Shown here: in pieces, positions 12,775-23,570 of the stretch | Layout of the letters: the number at the start of each line of letters is the position of its first letter | Numbering within the stretch: position 1 is the stretch's first letter | Assembly (NCBI GenBank): GCA_030549775.1 | Contig: CM060181.1 | Location: forward strand, 51,714,218 to 51,778,217 | Reading direction: 5' to 3' | Source: Tamarix chinensis | Lineage: Eukaryota > Streptophyta > Magnoliopsida > Caryophyllales > Tamaricaceae | DNA length: 64,000 bases | The notes under the pieces: generated by a model | The model's database searches: none | What the model saw: only the letters and a program-made list of their open reading frames with translations | What the model was told of the DNA's origin: nothing | Position numbers and translations under genes: made by a program

Positions 12775-13260
12775 TGAAACAAGTCAACTACTTCGAGTGT
12801 AGCCAAGATTAAGGAAATTTTTGGGGAGAGGGGATATTAAGGAAGAGAGAATGGTGAGAATTTTATTTTTAATTGCCTCCCATCATCTTACATTCCATAC
12901 CCTTATGTAGACATATAGTTATGTATAATAATGCCAACTGTTGTAATTCTATTACAGCAAATTGTAAGAATATTGTTACAAAGTCATAAGTAGATGATGC
13001 CTCACCCTATCAGCTTTCTCTAACCTTCTAGATGGGATAATAACAACAAAAAGGACATTCTCACATTAGCATACTATAGAATAGATGGTGCTAGTTGACG
13101 TTATAATCCTTTACCTTGACAGACTTTTTGAAACTATGCATGGGCTTAGTAAGTGCAATTGGTTACTTTTGGGTTTCTTTTGTTGTTAGCTTCTTTTGTG
13201 GCCCATTTTAGCTTCTTTTGTGGCCCATTAGTAAAGGTACTTCAACTCTAGCCTGTATTA
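12775..13260 (-). repeat. 5' LTR of the minus-strand gypsy element
   Basis: Partner of 6-480. On the minus strand it runs from TAATACAGGC at 13260 to GTTTCA at 12775. A short segment near 13190-13230 (GCTTCTTTTGTGGCCCA) is duplicated in tandem here but not in the other LTR. Just inside lie remnants compatible with a methionine-tRNA primer site. Confidence 0.85.
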
Positions 13261-13265
13261 GTTTA

Positions 13266-14940
13266 CTAAAAAAATTATCCAAAGTCTTGATAGAGCTACC
13301 AAGGCCCTCTATACATTAACACCACGAGAACCCAAGACATACAAGATGGTGACCCTAATGCAAATAAGATCTCACTAGTCATCAGTATCACTCTCTTACT
13401 AAAAAAAAAAAGAAAAAGCAATCAAGTCTTTCTTATGTACAAGAGTTAGGAAAAGAAAAACAATTGCATAATGAGTATGGTAATTGCTCATGGGCTGGTT
13501 AATACCTAAAATGTATAATTATGATATTTATTAGTTGATAAAAATTGGATAGATGTCATAATCAAAATTATAGTAATCCCTCCATATTTAAAAGACTATT
13601 ATTAAGTATTTTGATAATAAAATTTGACTATTAATTTTACTTAAAATATAATATGTTATGATATTTATTCAAGTTAAAAAATATTTTTATTATATATATA
13701 TATATATATATATATTATTAATCTATATTCAAATCTTATCCTTGAAATATAAGTTTTTGAATAGAGAGAGGGTAATTAATTGTCAATACTACATTGTCAA
13801 ATTGCTAGGCTGGAAGATCAGAAAATTGCATGTGAAACAAAAATATCTATCTATAAAGGTGTTTAAACAAGTTTTATGGTTTAAAATAATCCATATTTAC
13901 CTTAATCCATTGTACCATGATTCCTACCCAATAGGTCAAGTTTGATTATTAATAAATTTTAGTCTAATCTATCATAATTAGCTCATGAATTATTTGTTTA
14001 TGGTTAATATACAAGAAAAATGCCATCCATCACCACCGCCACATGACTATCAACATCTCTGTACCGCCACTATCACCAAGTCAATGCGAGTCTAATACCC
14101 TCAAAGACTTCCTACTATTTTTTTAGTTAATTATTGTTCATGCATTTTTTTTTAGGTAAAAAAACTACTATGTCGAGGAGTGATGGTGGTGTAGGTGGTT
14201 GTCACCATTAAACTAGATTAGCCTACACTAACCTATACACATAAACTTATTTTCATAGGTGTGATTACACAAGTCATATTAGCCCAACCCATTAACTCTC
14301 AATATTTCACAATTAATACGATTCCCTACTTATTTGTTTAGATCATAGTAAATCAAAGTGAGAATAAATATTAAAAATTAACTTAGATGAAGATAATAAA
14401 GGTTAATTATTATGAATGTTTTAAAATATTATTTGAATAAAATTAACCTAACTTTGATAAGTCAAGGTGAATATTATTCTAGTTCCATTATGATTGAGGT
14501 GAATGAGGTTTAAAAAAAATAACACTTATATCCAACATTTCTTTTATAACACATTAGGGTAAAGGCATTTTTGTTCAATTAAGTAAAATTTATTTATTTA
14601 TTTTTCTTTTACTACCATTACTCTCAAATTAAAGGTTAATAAAAAAATTAAAGTAAATGAAAAAAGAAAATTTAACCTATATTAACTTGGTTTAACTTTC
14701 TAGTTTTGTATCCAAATGAAGTGAATAGAATGGAGAGCGTAAAGAAATCTAACAGATACAAAATTAGAAGTGAATTGTGGAGTTGAATGAAATTCCACCA
14801 TAAAATGATTTTATATTGATAGACAATGTTTGTAGGTTGTACAATCTCACAAGACAACTTGGCAGTTGACTACCGCAAAACCTTTTGAGAAATTCAATAT
14901 ACAAATCCAAAGGAGAAACAAATACCGAGAAAAATGATAC
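13266..14940. other. Intergenic AT-rich DNA, no gene seen
   Basis: No ORF with recognisable similarity. It holds a (TA)n tract near 13693-13714 and several poly-A/T runs. It separates the gypsy block from the 3' end of the kelch gene. Confidence 0.6.
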
Positions 14941-15174
14941 TTTGAACCAACTTATCTCTCTCTCCTTTCAACTTAGGCCTCAAACAAGTTAGTTGGCTTG
15001 TTTCCTCCAGGCTGAGCCATGAATTTAACATCTGTATCGCAAGAATATCAAGGGCCTATTACCCAACCACTAAATTTGAAACTTAAAAACCAACATCATT
15101 TTGGCATTAAAAAATTGAGACTTAGTTTCCAGCTTCTTGAAGCACACCTTCATTGGGTAGAGACCATAAAATTT

Positions 15175-18100
15175 TCAAGCATCACTTCCTCCACCACCAA
15201 ACCATTGCCAGACACCACCAGAACCTTGCTTCTCGATCTTAGATGCCTGTTCCATATCCTTCTCCAGTGCAGATACCTGCCCCCTAAGTGATAGTACCGT
15301 GGCCTCTAGGGAAGGCAGAGATTGCAGCATACCTTGCAATTCTGCTATTTGTGCCTATCAGCCATGAAGCCAGGAAAAATTATGAAAACATAAGGCAACT
15401 ATTGTAGATGAGTTGCAAGATTGTGAGTGAACATAAATTTATGCGCGGTTATCAAGGACAAGGACAAACCTCCAACTTAAAGCATCTTGATCTTTCAGCT
15501 GCAACTTGAGCTTGGACAGAGAGGAGTTCCTACAACAGAAAATTTATTTCTAATATACAGAGCATAGAGGTAAGATTAAGCTATACATTATGGGATACTG
15601 TATATACCTTTGACAACTCTACATGGCTGCTGTTGGCATCATCAACTTTTGCCCTCAGTGTAGAAACTTCTTCTCTTACTTCTGCCAGTGCTGATTCTAG
15701 TGCCCTTTTCTCTTCCCGCATAGCATTAGTATCAACAGCAGAAGACTGGTTGGCATGTTTGCTCTTAATTACCCCACCATTAGCTATCTCAGATGGCTTG
15801 CTAGACCCAATAGAATAAGCAGCAGAAACAGAGGCAGCGGCTGCTGCTGCTGCTGCTGACTGGTATATCTTAGGATCTGCTGGACTTTTTATTTTGAGTC
15901 TCATCACATATACCTACAATCAAGCGGCAAATGAAGGCCCAAATGGAAAATCATCAAACTCATCAAACAACTATGTTACATATAAAGATTACAAGGACAA
16001 TCAAATGACACACCTATTCCAACAATTGTGGGGAAAAAACCCCCACAAACTCTAGCTTGAACCTGTCTATTGTCTAGACTCTATGATATGCCAACCATAT
16101 AGCAAACTTTCAGAAAACTTTCTTTTTTTTTCTTTTCTTTTTGTTTTGGGGGCAATAACTACTCTATTTAAGATAGGAATAGCAGAATAAGCTCACTAAC
16201 TTGAGTGCCATTGCATCACACAACACAACATTGGAGTGTACCTCATTATTATATTTCCCATTGTAGCCACCAAATGTAATTAAATACTTTTCTCCACCAA
16301 TGAGAGCTGAGCAAACACGGATTCCCTGCAAAGACAGTATGTGACAAATAGGAATATCTTAATATGCAGGAGATCGAAGAAATATAAACAAGGAAAGAAA
16401 GCAAAGAATATCATCATTTTTGAAATAGCAATAAGCATTGTATCTAAAAGCAAGAGCTTAGCATTTTGAAACCCAGCTTCCACAAGTTTTCTTTTCATCC
16501 AACTGTTTGACCTTTGAGCCAGTACACTATCGATGGCATTGGAGTATTTGATATATAATTCATTTCAACTTTATTAATATCAGTGAAAGCTTGGGCACAT
16601 AGAGCACTTCCTTTCCTATCTTTATGTGATATTTGATTAAAATGTTAGTGGAACCAGCCACCCTCACATCAAGATGCTGCATATCCCTATCGTGAAGCAT
16701 CAATATGCTTCAACCTGTCCAAAAAGTTTCCAAAGAGCAGCATATACAGATCTCAAAATGAAATGAAGGACGGAGCAAATGCATGGCCAAGGGGAAGGCA
16801 TGAACAAAATTTAGGAGAAAAATTTACCCGAATAAGAAAATCATTTTTTCTTTGCTAGGATTCCAATACTTTATAATGAAATTTAAGTACATTTATTGAG
16901 TCTCGTGCATCTAATCTTGGGAAAAGGACCACAAAAATCCACTTCCATTTATTAACTTTCTTCTCCCATTATCTTCCCTATGTTTAACAGTTAACAAATC
17001 TCTGTAACATGCTGTTGCGGATGTCTATAATTGACAGGAAGTTACATGAACCTAAATCCTCAGCAAGCATTATTCAAATAAAGGATCATCAAAATTTTAG
17101 GCAAAAATGTTAGACCTCACTGGCAAGAGGATGCCTTTGATCAACTCTAGTCACTGCTGACCAAGCAAGCTTAGTCATATCCAATACAAGCGTCTCGAGA
17201 GATCCTGTAAGAAGGAAGAAGCAGAAGTTTAAGTCAAGCAATTTAAATTCATGAATAAGACAAAAGTGCATGCCAATCCATTTGATTCTGAGAGCTACTA
17301 CTTACCTCCTCTATTATCTCCACCACCAACTACGAACCAATTTTCATCTATGATGACACCACAATGTCCAGCTCTGGGAGTTGCAAAGTCTCCACGGATC
17401 TCTGGTTCAGACCATTCCATCTGCAACAAAAGTGCCATCAAAGATATGCATAATACTTTCATGGTGTAAAAATTGAGGTTCTGTACTACTGAACCTTTCT
17501 CTAGAAAAATGAATTCAGTCCTTTACACTTGTATTGGGATAATCTCCCACATTCACATGTTGAGAAATCCCACACATAAAACTTTGCCCTTAATGGACAA
17601 CATTGGTCAAAAAAATGATAATGAGTAGAGATGTTTCCAACAGGTGAAAAACCATACAAAGCAAAGATGACAAAATGGCCTTGAAACTGAAAAAGAATGA
17701 TGGATAGAATTGATGCAGTTTAGCCTATGAGGGCGTATGTCCAAGTTTGGATATTCATTCCATATCCTAGGCATGGAATGAAATCGCGGGTCCGATATTG
17801 CGTATCGGCCGCAATTTCGCGGAATCAGTGCCTGCCGCGACGCGAAACAACCGAAACGCGACGGAGGCAGAAATTCACAGAGATGTCGCCAATATTTCGG
17901 CGCAATATCGGATGTCGGAAAATATCGCCGATATTGTCCGAAATATCGGTGACCTTACAGTAACTAGCAATTATTGATGGAAGAAAGGAAAAAACACAAA
18001 CCCGCAACCCTGAACCGTAGAATCGGGCGGCGAGAGGCGGACGGCGACTGGCGACTGGCAGACGACGAGCGGCGAACAGTGACCAATAGCTGCAACCTTG

Positions 18101-21100
18101 GATTGGAGGTGTGGGAACTCTGGAACTCGAAGCGGAAGTCTGCGAACAGGAAGACTGGAAGAGTCGAGCTGCTCGAGCACTCGAGGTCGAAGTCGAGCAC
18201 TCCGGAAGAGTCGAGCAGCTCGAGCACTCAAGGTCGTCGAACTTCGAAGTCGAGCACTCTGGAACATAGAATGAAATCGCGTATTTTGTCTGGAACCGTC
18301 GAAGGCTGGGAGTGGGAGTGGGAGTGGGAGTGTGGGACTGACCGACTGAGTCTGAGAGTTTGACTTTGAGACTCCGATACAGTAACCCATATTAGCTTAT
18401 AAGATACGTCACACTAAACCGTCGAAATTAGTAATTTAGTAAATTAAATATTTCTTATTTAATAAATATAAAATATTTAAATAATTTATGTTAAATTATG
18501 CTACTAATATGCTATAATATTATTTCTTTTTTATTAATTAACTAACTAATTTACTTAACTTATGCTATATAATTTTTATTAATTAACTATTATTTATTAG
18601 TTAAATAATATATTAATATGTTGCTAATTTTCATATGCTACATATATAAATTTTTTAAATAAAATATTAATACTTAACCTAGTAATGATGTGATATTAAT
18701 TTTCATATGCTACATATATGAATTTTTTAAATAAAATATTAATACTTAACCTAGTAATGATGTGATATTCCTTATTTAGTAGATATGAAATATTTAAATG
18801 ATTTATGTTAAATTATGCTATTAATATGTGATAATATTATCTATGTTTTATTAATTAGCTAACTAATCTACTTAACTTATGCTATCTAGTTTTTATTAAT
18901 TAGCTATTATTTATTATTTGAATAATATATTAATATGTTGCTAATTTTCATATGCTACATGAAAGTTCTATAATAAGTTATTTATAAATTTTCATATAAT
19001 AAATTTATAACATATAATTTAACATATAATAACTTATTATTTATTAATTAGCAAAAGTAGTGTTGTTAGAATAATTTAACATATAATAAGTCATTTAAAG
19101 ACTTCTAATATAACATATAACCTTTATGCATAGTTGTATAAGTAATTAAATGATGAATAAATAACATTTAATCCATATTGTGAAAAAAAAATCAGAAATC
19201 ACGCCGCGATGGCCGCGACACATAATTTATTGACCGCGACACTTCGATACCGCGACACCGCGACCGCGACCGCAATCGCGACCGCGACCGCGGTTTTATT
19301 GTATGATCCTAGGTCCTAAATATTTTATCCATATTCATTGTTATTTGTGTAGCCAGTACTCAGTCTATGGAAGTACATCTAGGAAAGCTACTATAACTTT
19401 GCCTTCGTGATGGTGATGTCTTTTCATTGCATTTTTTGAGAAACAACCTTTTCTATAAATATTGAAACTAAACGTCACACCAATATCTTTGATAAAGCAG
19501 CAGCAATTAACAGCATCCAAGTAACGTAGAACAATTTCAACATGTTACAAAATATATATTTCAGAAAGCAAACCAACTCACAGTTTGTAAGTCCAGCACA
19601 TGAAGGTCATTGAAACAAGATGAATGAGAAGAACCACCAAATAACAACAGGTAACGTTCCGCATGCACAGCAGCTGAATGATCATATCTTGGAGATGGAG
19701 GAGGCTGCCTATCAAATAAGAAAAAGGTGATAGACTCCAAGAAACACAAAAAGAACATAAAAAACACCAATGCAAAAGACACCTACGTGGTCTCCACTGC
19801 ATCCCAAGTCATAGTGTCCAAATCAAGAATATGAATATCATTCAAAAGCCGTCTGTTGCTGTCTTCACCTCCAAACAATATCAGTTTAGAACCAACCAGT
19901 GACACAGAATGGCCACTACGAGCAACCTGAATTACAGCATATAGATACCTCATTCAGTAATCCAAATTAAGACTCTCCCTGACCAAAAGAAGTAGATAAA
20001 GGTGTAAAGCAGAAAGGGAGAAATATTAATTATAGGAGTGAGAAACACTGTGCTAAAACATATTAATGAAAACAAGGTATTAGATAGTTACTGCCAACGC
20101 CCGACAAAAAAATGAGTTACTTACAGGAACATCTCCAGACGTCTCCAACAGACCACAGAGCCTTGAGTCTATATCTACAAACCAAACTGCACAAACTTTC
20201 CAACATAGGGTAAGGTCACAGAAATTTCAAAAGGTGACAGAGCACTGAAAACACAGAAAAGAAGCTTGCTTCCAGATGATCAAACCTGTCATAACACCAG
20301 AATTCTTCCTTGATTGTCCACCGATGATCAGTAGCCTTTTTCCCCAAACAATCTGGAAAATAACACACATGGAAATAATATTTTCAAATGTTTACCAATG
20401 CTACTCAACACTTTGCTTGCTTTCTTTCGTTTCTGTTTTTTCCTTTTTTGTTCTGTTCCTTTTCCTGTCTTTTCTTCATTTATCTTTTCTTATGAGAGTA
20501 GTGTGTCCTCTTGAATTATAATATTACCATATCATGACCTGATGTTGGCGGAAACACTTCCAGCAAGTTCCCATTGTCCAACTTATCAGGATTTGGCTCC
20601 ACGGTCAGTTTAAGAGGCGACCATGTCAAATCTGTAAGATCTAAAACCTGCAAACACAAGAACCTATTAGAAACTCATTCAGAAAATATACCCCTATGAA
20701 AAAGAGAACTTTGAACATCAGGATGCAAGTATTAAGAAAAACCTGAATATCTGATAGATTACGGCCATTCCGACTGCCACCACAAACATAGAACTTTTCA
20801 CCAATAACTGCTGCAGCATGCTGTATAACGATGAAATAAGAGGGTAAGCAGTTTATTAAACACAATGTCTCTTCACATTTACAACCTCCAAAAGTGACTA
20901 GGGAAATTACAGCATTCAGAATCAGACAATCTGAGTAAATGAAATATATATAAATATATAAATATATATAAATTTCAACAAGAACAAATCATTTGACAAA
21001 CCTTGTAGCGACCCACAGGGCATGAACCTGAAACAGGAAGGGCATCCCACTGATAATATTCTAAATTTGTGTACCAGTTGGCAGTATCCTTCTGTATCTC

Positions 21101-21112
21101 CTCTGTACCCAT
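15175..21112 (-). CDS. Kelch-repeat and coiled-coil protein (ACBP4/5-like, no ACB domain), 13 coding exons
   Basis: Coding exons (minus): 21112-21002, 20820-20743, 20647-20528, 20352-20286, 20186-20125, 19926-19787, 19708-19582, 17420-17306, 17204-17116, 16325-16242, 15913-15608, 15529-15470, 15354-15175. They total 1539 nt, or 512 residues plus stop. Every intron is GT-AG and the phases agree without a stop. The start begins MGTEEIQKD, six bases into the exon. About six kelch motifs follow at residues 35-73, 100-135, 149-187, 200-238, 251-289 and 304-337, each with a GG pair (for example YVCGG, LILFGG, LLLFGG) and a later Trp; together they suggest a six-bladed propeller. An Ala run lies near 351-358, a heptad-rich coiled coil at about 390-495, and the tail is QGSGGVWQWFGGGG. 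The second half and tail resemble plant ACBP4/5, but the N-terminal acyl-CoA-binding domain is absent, as in known kelch-only relatives. The biochemical role is unknown; protein binding through the propeller and self-association through the coil are inference. Confidence 0.93.
18161..18333. repeat. GC-rich short tandem repeats inside the intron transposon
   Basis: Reiterated GTCGAGCACTC and GCTCGAGCACTC motifs at about 18161-18262, partly palindromic (CTCGAG). A (GGGAGT)n run follows at about 18308-18333. These generate the arginine- and serine-rich ORFs on both strands and are not evidence of a gene. Confidence 0.8.
18449..18965. repeat. Direct duplications inside the intron transposon
   Basis: A segment of about 200 bp starting near 18449 recurs near 18767 (offset about 318 bp) with scattered changes. 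Between them a 72-bp unit holding CATATGCTACATATAT and ACCTAGTAATGATGTG is repeated in tandem (starts near 18632 and 18704). All copies are AT-rich and non-coding. Confidence 0.8.
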
Positions 21113-22385
21113 AACACCTATATAGATAGTCAATGTTAATTGATGTTGGTCAATCAGTGCACAGGAGAAAAAAAGGGTTACAAGATTTGAATAATTTAGG
21201 TAGCTTCTGGCAGTCACATGGGTAGTTTCCTTTGTAAAGAATTCTTATCTCTCATGAGATTGGAACCATTTACTTAATGTTCGCATATAATCACTAGAAT
21301 TGAACTATATGGTTTCTGTACAGAAAGAACCATTTTGGTTCATTAAGTAAGCTTCTGGGAGCCCTACAGGTTGTCTTCTGCATAAGAAGTCTAATACCTC
21401 ATGAGACCGGTATTATTTAGATAATTTTCACATATTAGAATTCAAAAGATACACGATCAAGGTAGAATTGAATTGATGTTACAATTATATAGCTAAATTT
21501 CAGTGCACAAGAGAATCATTTTGGTTCATTAAGTAAGCGTATTGCAGTCTTAGAGTTTGCCTTACCTCATAAGCCAGTCTTATATATCTCATGAGTAACA
21601 GAGCATTTAGATAATGTTCAAATATAATCAGAAGAATCCAAAAGGGATGATTCATGAAAAAATTGAATTCAGCTGGCCATAAGCATCTCGAATACAAATA
21701 CAATATTTAAAGACCGATGAGCAGTAGATAGAAGCCTAACCAGCATCGAATCCACTACCAGAGCTATCCCTATCAATACAAATAACTCCTATTTCACCTT
21801 CTCCATGAGTACATTTAGTAAGCAGTAGCATTAATCCACTGTCAATAACCCCAATTCATACCTCCTCCCATTCAGTAACTGCAGACGAACATGCATAAAG
21901 AAGGGGGCGGGGGTAACTAATAATAAAATCAATTGATTTTCCAAGTCGTGCTCTGATGGAATCCCCCACACCAAGGAAACAGAAATCTTCAATACCAATA
22001 CATTGTAAATCTTAAAGTAAGGAATCATGCCACGCTTATTTTGCAGCACAATGCGGTAATATTTCATTCATATCTTGAATTTAATCAAAATTTGCCTAAC
22101 AGTCAACGATATACACCAATTAAATCAAACAAACCGATTTTCCCAGTTCAAAATGACACATCCTACTAAGATAATATAGAGAAAATAAACTGTTGTCCAT
22201 CACAAGCGCACGCGAGTTGATCCATTGGGCAATTCTAATTAAGACATGAAACTTTGTTGCTCGATCACAACCAAAACCCAAAATACACATGGAATTGAAA
22301 TTATAAACATTTAACTTGGGAATTCACTAGATCTACTGTCCGTATCATGTACTATGAAGAATTGAAGACATGAGAAGTTCTGTAC

Positions 22386-22690
22386 CTTTACTTGGATTGA
22401 GATTTGGGAGTGTCGTTGATAGAGAAGATAGCGAATGTGGAAATGAGATCAGAGTTCGTCGTAGCTCCGATTAGGAAAGATTCAATATGATTTGAACGTC
22501 AAAGAGGCCGGTGAGTCTGATTTGTCTGGACAAACGATGATTGAGACAGGTATTCGACGTTGCCCTGGAGTTCGTAGACCGACTGTAGCAGGGGAGCCGA
22601 CGACTTAAGTTGGGATTGGTGATGCCGTGAGCCCGTGACGGTCCTGACGGACGAGTACGGAGAATTTAAAACAATTTTAATTCTTACTTG
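22386..22690 (-). other. 5' untranslated exon of the kelch gene (upstream end uncertain)
   Basis: A donor site AAAG/GTACAG ends an upstream exon at 22386. The matching acceptor TATATAG lies just before 21117, six bases above the start codon, giving a 1268-bp leader intron. The exon sequence is GC-richer than its flanks, as is common for first exons. The transcription start cannot be fixed from sequence; 22690 is an estimate where composition turns AT-rich. Confidence 0.6.
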
Positions 22691-23570
22691 GTCATTTTTT
22701 ACTTTAAACAAAACTGCAAAAAGGTGATTGTTCTGCGTTTCTTAAGCACGATATGTATTTGCGTCTCTTAGGGCATGTGCATCAGTATACGAAGCTCAAG
22801 CCGCAATTTTTAGTCTAGATTTTGAAACAGATTTCTGTTATAACATTAGGATCGTAAAGAAGATGAATAAAAAATTAGACATCTACAAACTTTACTTATT
22901 TAATTAAATATAATCTAAAATAAAATTCGACTCGACTGGTTTAAGTAAATATTTGAGTCGATCCGAACTCACACATTCAAGTTATAAATAAAACGAGCCT
23001 TACTTTTTAAAATTTAACTTGTATAATAAATAAATATAAAAATGGTATTCAAATTCTACTTATTTAACTAAATAAATAAGTCAAATCGAGTTAAATATCA
23101 AACTTGATCAACTCATTTATTGTCATTTATGAAACCCTAATGTATGGATTTCTAATTTTTTTGAGTATATTGGAACCTTGATGTATATAGCCTTTAATGA
23201 TTCCACAAGCTCTTTTTTCTCGTTAGAGTCATTGATGCACATGGTGCAAACAATTATCATGGATCACAAATTGTTTGCAACATAGAAATAGAGAAGTTAG
23301 TTTGATTTGGGATATTAAATGAAATATATTTGTCCTTTGATAAAATTACATCTTATATTCAAATCTCTATTTATTATACTCAAAGACCTCTATGCTTATA
23401 AAATTTTATAGTAGATGCCTTTCTGTCTACTTTATGTAATTGTGTTAAAATAAATTAATATTCATAAATTATCTTCAAAGACACATGTTCATGATAAAAA
23501 TCATCTCATCTGTCTCTCTTCATGTTCAAGTCAATCATACATTAAATCTAGTTATTAATAAAAATAATAA
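22691..23570. other. Upstream intergenic region of the kelch gene
   Basis: AT-rich. At about 22920-23110 there are dispersed-repeat-like motifs (CGACTCGACTGG, GAGTCGATCCGAACTC, AATCGAGTTAAA) typical of old plant repeats but not assignable. No coding sequence is seen. The promoter of the kelch gene should lie at the left edge of this stretch; no convincing TATA box was placed. Confidence 0.45.

Larger units (their letters stand above)
6..13260 (-). mobile_element. Ty3/gypsy chromovirus-type element, decayed, split by a copia insertion
   Basis: A minus-strand LTR retrotransposon. Its two LTRs (6-480 and 12775-13260) are related along their whole length. The direct repeat gttta flanks it at 1-5 and 13261-13265, which is the 5-bp target duplication expected of an integrase. 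Gag-like sequence lies next to the right-hand (5') LTR. Protease, reverse transcriptase and a chromodomain-like tail run toward the left-hand (3') LTR, which is the gypsy gene order. The chromodomain-like tail points to a chromovirus; the clade within chromoviruses is not resolved. The interior is interrupted by a copia element at about 3436-11651. Many stops and diverged LTRs make it one of the oldest layers here. Confidence 0.87.
17772..19305. mobile_element. 1.53-kb TIR transposon in an intron (hAT-like by its 8-bp duplication)
   Basis: The insert is flanked by identical 8-bp copies of atcctagg (17764-17771 and 19306-19313). Its ends are imperfect inverted repeats: 17772-17789 matches the complement of 19288-19305 at 14 of 18 positions, both beginning CAT and reaching CGCGG. 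The subterminal regions are strikingly rich in CGCG, GACCGC and AATATCGG-type motifs, while the centre right is very AT-rich. No transposase is recognisable; the ORFs of 129 and 139 codons at 17971-18390 lie in low-complexity GC-rich repeats. It is a non-autonomous element. An 8-bp duplication fits hAT, but the ends lack the usual CAGGG-like hAT terminus, so the superfamily is tentative. Confidence 0.78.

Noticed and set aside
17971..18390. ORFs of 129 and 139 codons on opposite strands in the intron transposon
   Set aside because: Both arise from GC-rich tandem repeats, overlap each other, and show no transposase or other family motif.
20276..20521. Plus-strand ORF with Phe/Leu-rich hydrophobic end
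   Set aside because: It overlaps an exon and intron of the kelch gene on the other strand; the hydrophobic part is a pyrimidine-rich intron.
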